Source: CATOSD01 sp965203135
GTDB lineage: Bacteria > Chloroflexota > Dehalococcoidia > Lucifugimonadales > CATOSD01
Assembly (NCBI GenBank): GCA_965203135.1
Contig: CBDBBO010000002.1
Span: forward strand, 1,010,352-1,074,351
Direction: 5' to 3'
Length of the DNA: 64,000 bases
Shown: one piece after another, positions 61,401 to 64,000 of the stretch
Layout of the letters: every line of letters starts with the position of its first letter
How positions within the stretch are numbered: position 1 is the first letter of the stretch
Position numbers and translations under genes: made by a program
Notes under the pieces: model-generated
Told to the model about the DNA's origin: nothing
Database searches by the model: none
Seen by the model: the letters and a program-made list of their open reading frames with translations, nothing else

Positions 61401-64000
61401 CGGTCCCGGCGAGCCTGAAGACCTTCGTCCTCCTCGTCGACGGCCGGCCCTTCTCCCTGGCCGCGGCGACCTACGGCACTGCCGATACCGCCCACTGGGA
61501 CCTCTTGACCCTGGGCTGGGACGCCCTGGAGTGGCGGGTCGGCGAGGTGGTGGACCTGCGCCTGGTGCCCTACCAGCCCCCCGGCGTGCCCACCTCCATC
61601 TGGCTCAGGCCTGGCTACGACGAGGCCATCGTCACCTGGACCGCGCCCGCCGACACGGGCCATTCGGCCATCCACAACTACCAGGTGCGCTACAAGCCCT
61701 ACACGGGCGGCAGGGACTCCTGGCGCACCGTCGGCAGCGACCCCGGGCGCCACAGCCAGCGCATCAGCGGGCTCTCGCCCGACACCTGGTACGACGTGCA
61801 GGTCCGGGCCGTCAACGCCACCGCCGGCCCCGGCGAGTGGTCCATCACCCACAGCGTGAGGACCTTCGCGGAGAACAACATCATCCTGCACACCACCCGC
61901 ACCACCCTCACCGAGGGCGGCCCGGCCGCCACCGTGACCGTCACCATACCCCTCGCCTGGACCCGGGACGGCTGGGCGCGCCTGAGCGTCAGCCCCTGCA
62001 GCAACGCCGAGCAGCCCGAGGCCGATTGCAACGCCGACTTCGAGGTCCAGGGCTTCGACCCCAACTTCGCCGAGGGCGGTCCGGCGTCCAAGACCTTCAC
62101 CGTCCGCGCCCTGAACGACGTCGATGCCGAGCCCGCCGAGTACTTCGTCATCTCGGTCTCCGGCACCCACTTCGACGACAGCGACTCCAACGACAACGTG
62201 GGCGGCTGGTCGGAGCCCCTGCTGTTCACCATCGCGGAGAACATCGGCGCGCCCGCCGACCTTGCGATCAGCGACGTCAGCGGCGGCGCCGCCTCCGTCA
62301 CCTGGGCCGCCCCCGCCGGCGACGGCCCGGCCCCCACCGGCTACGACGTACAGTACAAGGGGGCCTCCTCCGCGAACTGGCGGGACGCCGGGCGCGTGGG
62401 AACGGGAGCGATCTGGTCGGCCACGCTGACGGCCAGGAGTATGGGCAACATCGTCGGGTGCAGCAATGCTCTCGCCCAAACGTGCACCGCCCGGCTCACC
62501 GACGACGACTTCGTCGTGAACGGAACGACCTACTCCATCGACCGGCTCTACTTCGTGCCCATGCAAACCCTCTCTGGGACTCCCATTCCCCCCGAAATCG
62601 TCATCCAACTGGACAGGGCCATCACCGACGACATCCGGAGTTTGGTGCTGACTGTCCGCGGGCGCGAGTTCCCCCTGGCAAGCGCCACTTACCGCGCCAA
62701 CGATTTCCCCAACCGGCTGAACTTCCGGAACCCCGGCCTGAGCTGGAGCGACGGCGACACGGTTTCCCTGAGCCTGGTGCCCGCCCTCAGCCAGGAGATC
62801 ACCGGCCTGACCGACGGCGCCACCTACGACGTGCGCGTGCGGGCGGTGTACGACTCCGGCCCCGGCCCCTGGTCGCCGACCGCCTCCAGTGGCGGCGGTC
62901 AGGGCTCCCAGGGCTCCCAGAACTCCCCCGGCTCCGGCGGCGGCTCGCCGGGGTCCGAGGGCGAGCAGGGCGCGGAGCCGCCGACGCCGGGCCAGCTGGA
63001 GCCCTACAACGTCCAGGTCACCCCCGGCGACGGCACGCTGACCGTCACGTGGAGCGTCGCGCCCCGCGACGGCTTCGAGAACGACCAGATCAGGCACGCC
63101 CTGCGCTGGAGCCAGGTCTCCGGCGTCTGGGCCAACCCGCCGGACCCGTCCGGCGGAGGCCGCGAGGACGGCCTCTCCGTCGAGGGCGGCGTGACCAGCT
63201 ACGTCATCACCGGCCTGACCAACGACGTGGCCACCGGCGTCTTCGTCCGCTCCTTCGTGGGCGGCAGCTACTCGGAGCGCAGCGAGCACTCCAGCAAGTG
63301 GGTGCGCATCAAGGGCGACAACACCACGCCCACCGCCGGAGGGCCGCCGCAGCAACAGCAGGCCGCGCCCAAGACCTACTCGGTCACTCCCACGGCCACG
63401 GCCGCCGAGAGCTGGAGCGCCCTGCTGACCGTCACCCTCAGCGAGGCCGCGCCCGCGGGCGGGGTGCAGTTCACGGTGACGGCGGGCTACTCCGGCTCCG
63501 CCGACAGCGCCGACGTGGGCGCCATCGCCTCCCCGGTCACCGTGCCGGAGGGCAGCGACACCCTGCAAATCGCCGTGCTCACCGTGGACGACGCCGTGGA
63601 CGAGGACGACGAGACCTTCACCGTGACCGTGGCCGCCGTCACCCAGGACTGGGACCCGGCGGGCGCCGGGCAGGACACGGCCACCGTCACCATCACCGAC
63701 GACGACACCGCAGGGGTGACCGTCACCCCCACGACCCTGAGCGTCGCCGAGGACGGCAGCGCGAGCTACTCCGTGGTGCTGGACAGCCAGCCCACGGACG
63801 ACGTGTTCGTACTCCCCCTCAGCAACGACGACGGCGCGACCTTCGGCGCCCTGCCCCTGGTCTTCTCCCCGGAGAACTGGTACACGCCCCAGACCATCAC
63901 CGTCAGCGGCGCGGACGACGCCGACTCCAACGACGAGAGCGTCGGCATCACCCACGAGGCCAGCAGCGGCGACCCCAAGTACCACCGCATCCCCGTGTCC
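55466..64000 (+). CDS. Giant secreted Calx-beta/fibronectin III repeat protein with nested Cys-pair modules (runs off window)
   Basis: The frame is open for 2845 codons to the window edge. A signal peptide (residues 1-50, VPLLLAALALLAVLFVG then AQAQ) is followed by an Fn3-like domain (52-165), a Gln/Pro linker, and Calx-beta domains at about 190-325, 330-445, 825-935, 1336-1466, 2140-2258 and 2635-2750. Seven modules of about 115 residues with a GC-x(7-10)-C pair start near bases 57171, 57557, 58985, 60025, 60676, 61187 and 62408. Several sit inside Fn3 domains, between W-x-DAG and ITGLTDG. Residues 52-165 are nearly repeated at about 2512-2630. GGGAGG precedes the ATG. A surface adhesin or matrix protein is likely. 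Confidence 0.85.
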   Translation, partial: MTTRQRLHRNTSPARRPAAALARRLPAVPLLLAALALLAVLFVGAPSAQAQQGHPAPQNVQVVPGDGTLTVTWDVSPRDGFDDHQIRHALRWSQEPGVWANPADPEAGGREDGVPVDGGVYSYTITGLENGVATGVFVRSFTGGSLSERSPHSSPWVRIKGDDTTPGAPVPQEQTPPEQQAQPQQQTPTVAFAQNSYFISEAATSQSSNAATVTVNISPALTQASSVTVSATSVSFAGYTDDYTLTGLTSVQTGTSPSGIGVFSGTLSLPANAASATFTVTAVEDATTDGRIENIALELTAIANAPYALGNRINSRVDILDNSLGAPSGKTFDVPAAISGTEGGDPAVLTVRLGEAAPAGGVSFTGSADYTSGGASAADAVSVPVSFTVAEGETELNLSIPLVDDSIDEDDESFTVTVTVTTTGWSRATGSPPTTTVAIVDDDTAGVRGVAVTLNVNEGATGRYRVWLNSRPSASVTVTPSSSDPGAVTLTPSTLTFSRTNWAQGQFVTVTGVQDADTSDETVTITHRVSGSDPRYRALTPASATVNVNDNTGSGQPTTPTPTTPQSAAIWSATLTAADASPGLSNPANTNPGCARGPTQQTCSNALTSSSFTYETVSYSFADLYLQSGSLVVVLTRDIPDSFKQRLVLHVGSAQFAFKDATVATTQAFWTNSGLSWAVGDTVSLSIQGAATTPQESAAEWTATLTADVSADGQFHGCNHLADLDDCSGLLTDDDFTHKGTTYTIIAIYSAPGADQLFVQFDAVFPVALRQAFILNIDDVAYPLSQDRRTGTAQLTLTPAAALTWTDGQTVSLSLTRAPTTVQFAPFIVSAAVDEGDAISMTVFISPPLEQESSIGVTVTSDEADLNADYTITGLSQGRLTLPAGEGNTQFRVHAVADGITDGDKSVNIRLSAVPGAPYDLGDSSEAQLAITDTSLTPTGPPGAPADFALEPGDGRITASWDLPSSPRAAPQRRLTAPTGLTLYQDANDNGVVTWLPPLNNEGVTGWTVEYRPADGGDWTDVSPLGARVVAHINRSLHAAGGHRDRLTPGEDYEVRVRPLRNGAPGPWSDTLTRTFGPPADGEFVRGVSGYELRYTLAGLVGQTAAPRNAWTPGVDDPAEGWVKRLIDVEDASPHLIEGLANYKRYTVQARAWNAFGYGPWTGAEATTADPAANMLWSSGLFIGNLPNDGRGCDNSQSYKCNVVSTTPHPDHSNVRVVVAGSGALHSNSFNYYDRTYTVEEISLRNGVFRLRLDKDVPPGLRSGGYLTFHVWGRDVDPNPQPVTLTLPGDNSDFSTDAKLMEWTGVDGYWPQPNGPSPKVGITLYAHESPRDPQISLSVSPGNIAEGGSARVTVSVQPQETETLVTVTLGGDARYGEDYTVEGQTVHVLPGGTAIVSMATFLVSTQEGFRTFDINATRDAESEAAESITMNAVIQVDGNNLPDAVTAAWMRDSRASTSLTITENIGAPADIAISDVSSGAASVTWAAPAGDGPATTGYDVQYKETSSGAWLDAGSAVQGPDIWSAALNVKHFANLGSWGCVTLQNDNAKKCSAADTLTDNTVEVDGTTFTIVDLTLNRGTLRKTLVFSATPPSSYRNSHRFAKYLLYVDGEPFRFPPATGERPVWTAGHLDWKSGDMVQLRLAPLGSRDITGLTDGDIYDVRVRATSAQGAGPWAALDFPGAPGRPSRELGSGRLDVSWKVPSDTGNSAITGYDVQYRDTTSDTWVDAGRAGVEGKALWDARLSVHADAGGRLFGCDDFSTALLDCTAQLTDVNFEHQGAEYTIEIVGYRPRTGTLAIAFDTATTQALRDSVVLLVDDLIDDAAPLYLPLSAGNWPGAGRVVTLPGLDLGWSRDQLVRLRLAVLTHPITGLTDGATYEVRVRAVNDAGPGPWSPSTFGTPGAMRPGDSPWEARLTVKQEQSGVEGCNDGVSTARCSVHLSDNTFVHGGVEYRVEEVTVQHSVLFGTVVTNSLIVELDKTVPASLKTFVLLVDGRPFSLAAATYGTADTAHWDLLTLGWDALEWRVGEVVDLRLVPYQPPGVPTSIWLRPGYDEAIVTWTAPADTGHSAIHNYQVRYKPYTGGRDSWRTVGSDPGRHSQRISGLSPDTWYDVQVRAVNATAGPGEWSITHSVRTFAENNIILHTTRTTLTEGGPAATVTVTIPLAWTRDGWARLSVSPCSNAEQPEADCNADFEVQGFDPNFAEGGPASKTFTVRALNDVDAEPAEYFVISVSGTHFDDSDSNDNVGGWSEPLLFTIAENIGAPADLAISDVSGGAASVTWAAPAGDGPAPTGYDVQYKGASSANWRDAGRVGTGAIWSATLTARSMGNIVGCSNALAQTCTARLTDDDFVVNGTTYSIDRLYFVPMQTLSGTPIPPEIVIQLDRAITDDIRSLVLTVRGREFPLASATYRANDFPNRLNFRNPGLSWSDGDTVSLSLVPALSQEITGLTDGATYDVRVRAVYDSGPGPWSPTASSGGGQGSQGSQNSPGSGGGSPGSEGEQGAEPPTPGQLEPYNVQVTPGDGTLTVTWSVAPRDGFENDQIRHALRWSQVSGVWANPPDPSGGGREDGLSVEGGVTSYVITGLTNDVATGVFVRSFVGGSYSERSEHSSKWVRIKGDNTTPTAGGPPQQQQAAPKTYSVTPTATAAESWSALLTVTLSEAAPAGGVQFTVTAGYSGSADSADVGAIASPVTVPEGSDTLQIAVLTVDDAVDEDDETFTVTVAAVTQDWDPAGAGQDTATVTITDDDTAGVTVTPTTLSVAEDGSASYSVVLDSQPTDDVFVLPLSNDDGATFGALPLVFSPENWYTPQTITVSGADDADSNDESVGITHEASSGDPKYHRIPVS

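Noticed and set aside
61256..63985. A 909-codon open frame on the minus strand
   Set aside because: It is the mirror of a high-GC repeat protein coded on the plus strand; it has no domain, no ribosome site and His/Gly-rich composition typical of antisense frames.
1..64000. CRISPR arrays and rRNA genes
   Set aside because: No regularly spaced repeats with unique spacers and no rRNA-like stretches were seen.

Overview
The window is GC-rich and gene-dense, and it reads like a Chloroflexota genome, probably a Dehalococcoidia or SAR202-type lineage. That placement is inference from gene content: paired DHA2-type MFS pumps, a luciferase-like flavin monooxygenase, a CaiB/BaiF CoA-transferase, an acetamidase/formamidase, a PIG-L deacetylase, and an NHLP/NHLM peptide-export cluster. 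There is no rRNA to confirm it. Many genes start with TTG or GTG, and several neighbours overlap as TTGA, ATGA or TGATG.

1-22.4 kb is chromosomal background. It holds the 5' end of a Rel (p)ppGpp enzyme, a ribbon-helix-helix protein, a MATE pump, lspA-rluD, a Fur/Zur-type repressor with a metal ABC ATPase and permease (no binding protein), two tandem MFS pumps, and an LLM oxidoreductase. A peptide-type ABC importer without ATPases follows, then PIG-L, kinase-like, acetamidase, CoA-transferase, YgjP-like metallopeptidase and small membrane proteins.

22.4-24.4 kb is a recombination hot spot. A 198-bp MITE with 5-bp target duplication sits inside a dispersed palindromic repeat. Two identical tRNA-Ile(GAT) genes lie in 109-bp direct repeats that bracket an AlkD-type DNA glycosylase gene.

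24.5-40.5 kb is accessory DNA. A leftward, less GC-rich operon encodes an HTH protein, an adenine methyltransferase, an Eco57I-like type IIG restriction-methylase and a PD-(D/E)XK-like protein. Next is an integrative-element region with a replication-relaxation-like protein, an iteron-like non-coding region, a membrane-anchored HTH/coiled-coil protein, a PUA/EVE-like protein, an RHH-PIN toxin-antitoxin pair, another nuclease-like gene, a large serine recombinase with a nearby repeat pair, and a retropepsin-like gene pair. Remnants of an OmpR-type response-regulator C-terminus lie on both sides of it.

42.6-53.7 kb is a RiPP-type cluster. A rightward operon encodes NHLM HlyD, NHLM C39 peptidase-ABC, NHLM ABC, an unknown protein and a methyltransferase. 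It converges on a leftward NHLP precursor gene whose predicted core is only six residues (LALIVW). Next to it a single polypeptide combines GAF, PAS, histidine kinase, receiver and winged helix; a decayed paralogue lies at 40.3-42.6 kb.

53.8-64 kb encodes two secreted proteins. Each is preceded by a near-identical ~200-bp module holding a short ORF that ends in a poly-G tract (17 G and 9 G). In the first copy the 17-G tract puts the short ORF in frame with the secreted protein; in the second the 9-G tract ends it at TAA. This looks like a phase-variable switch. The second protein stays open to the window edge (2845 codons) and consists of Calx-beta and fibronectin III domains with a Cys-pair module inserted inside some of the fibronectin domains.
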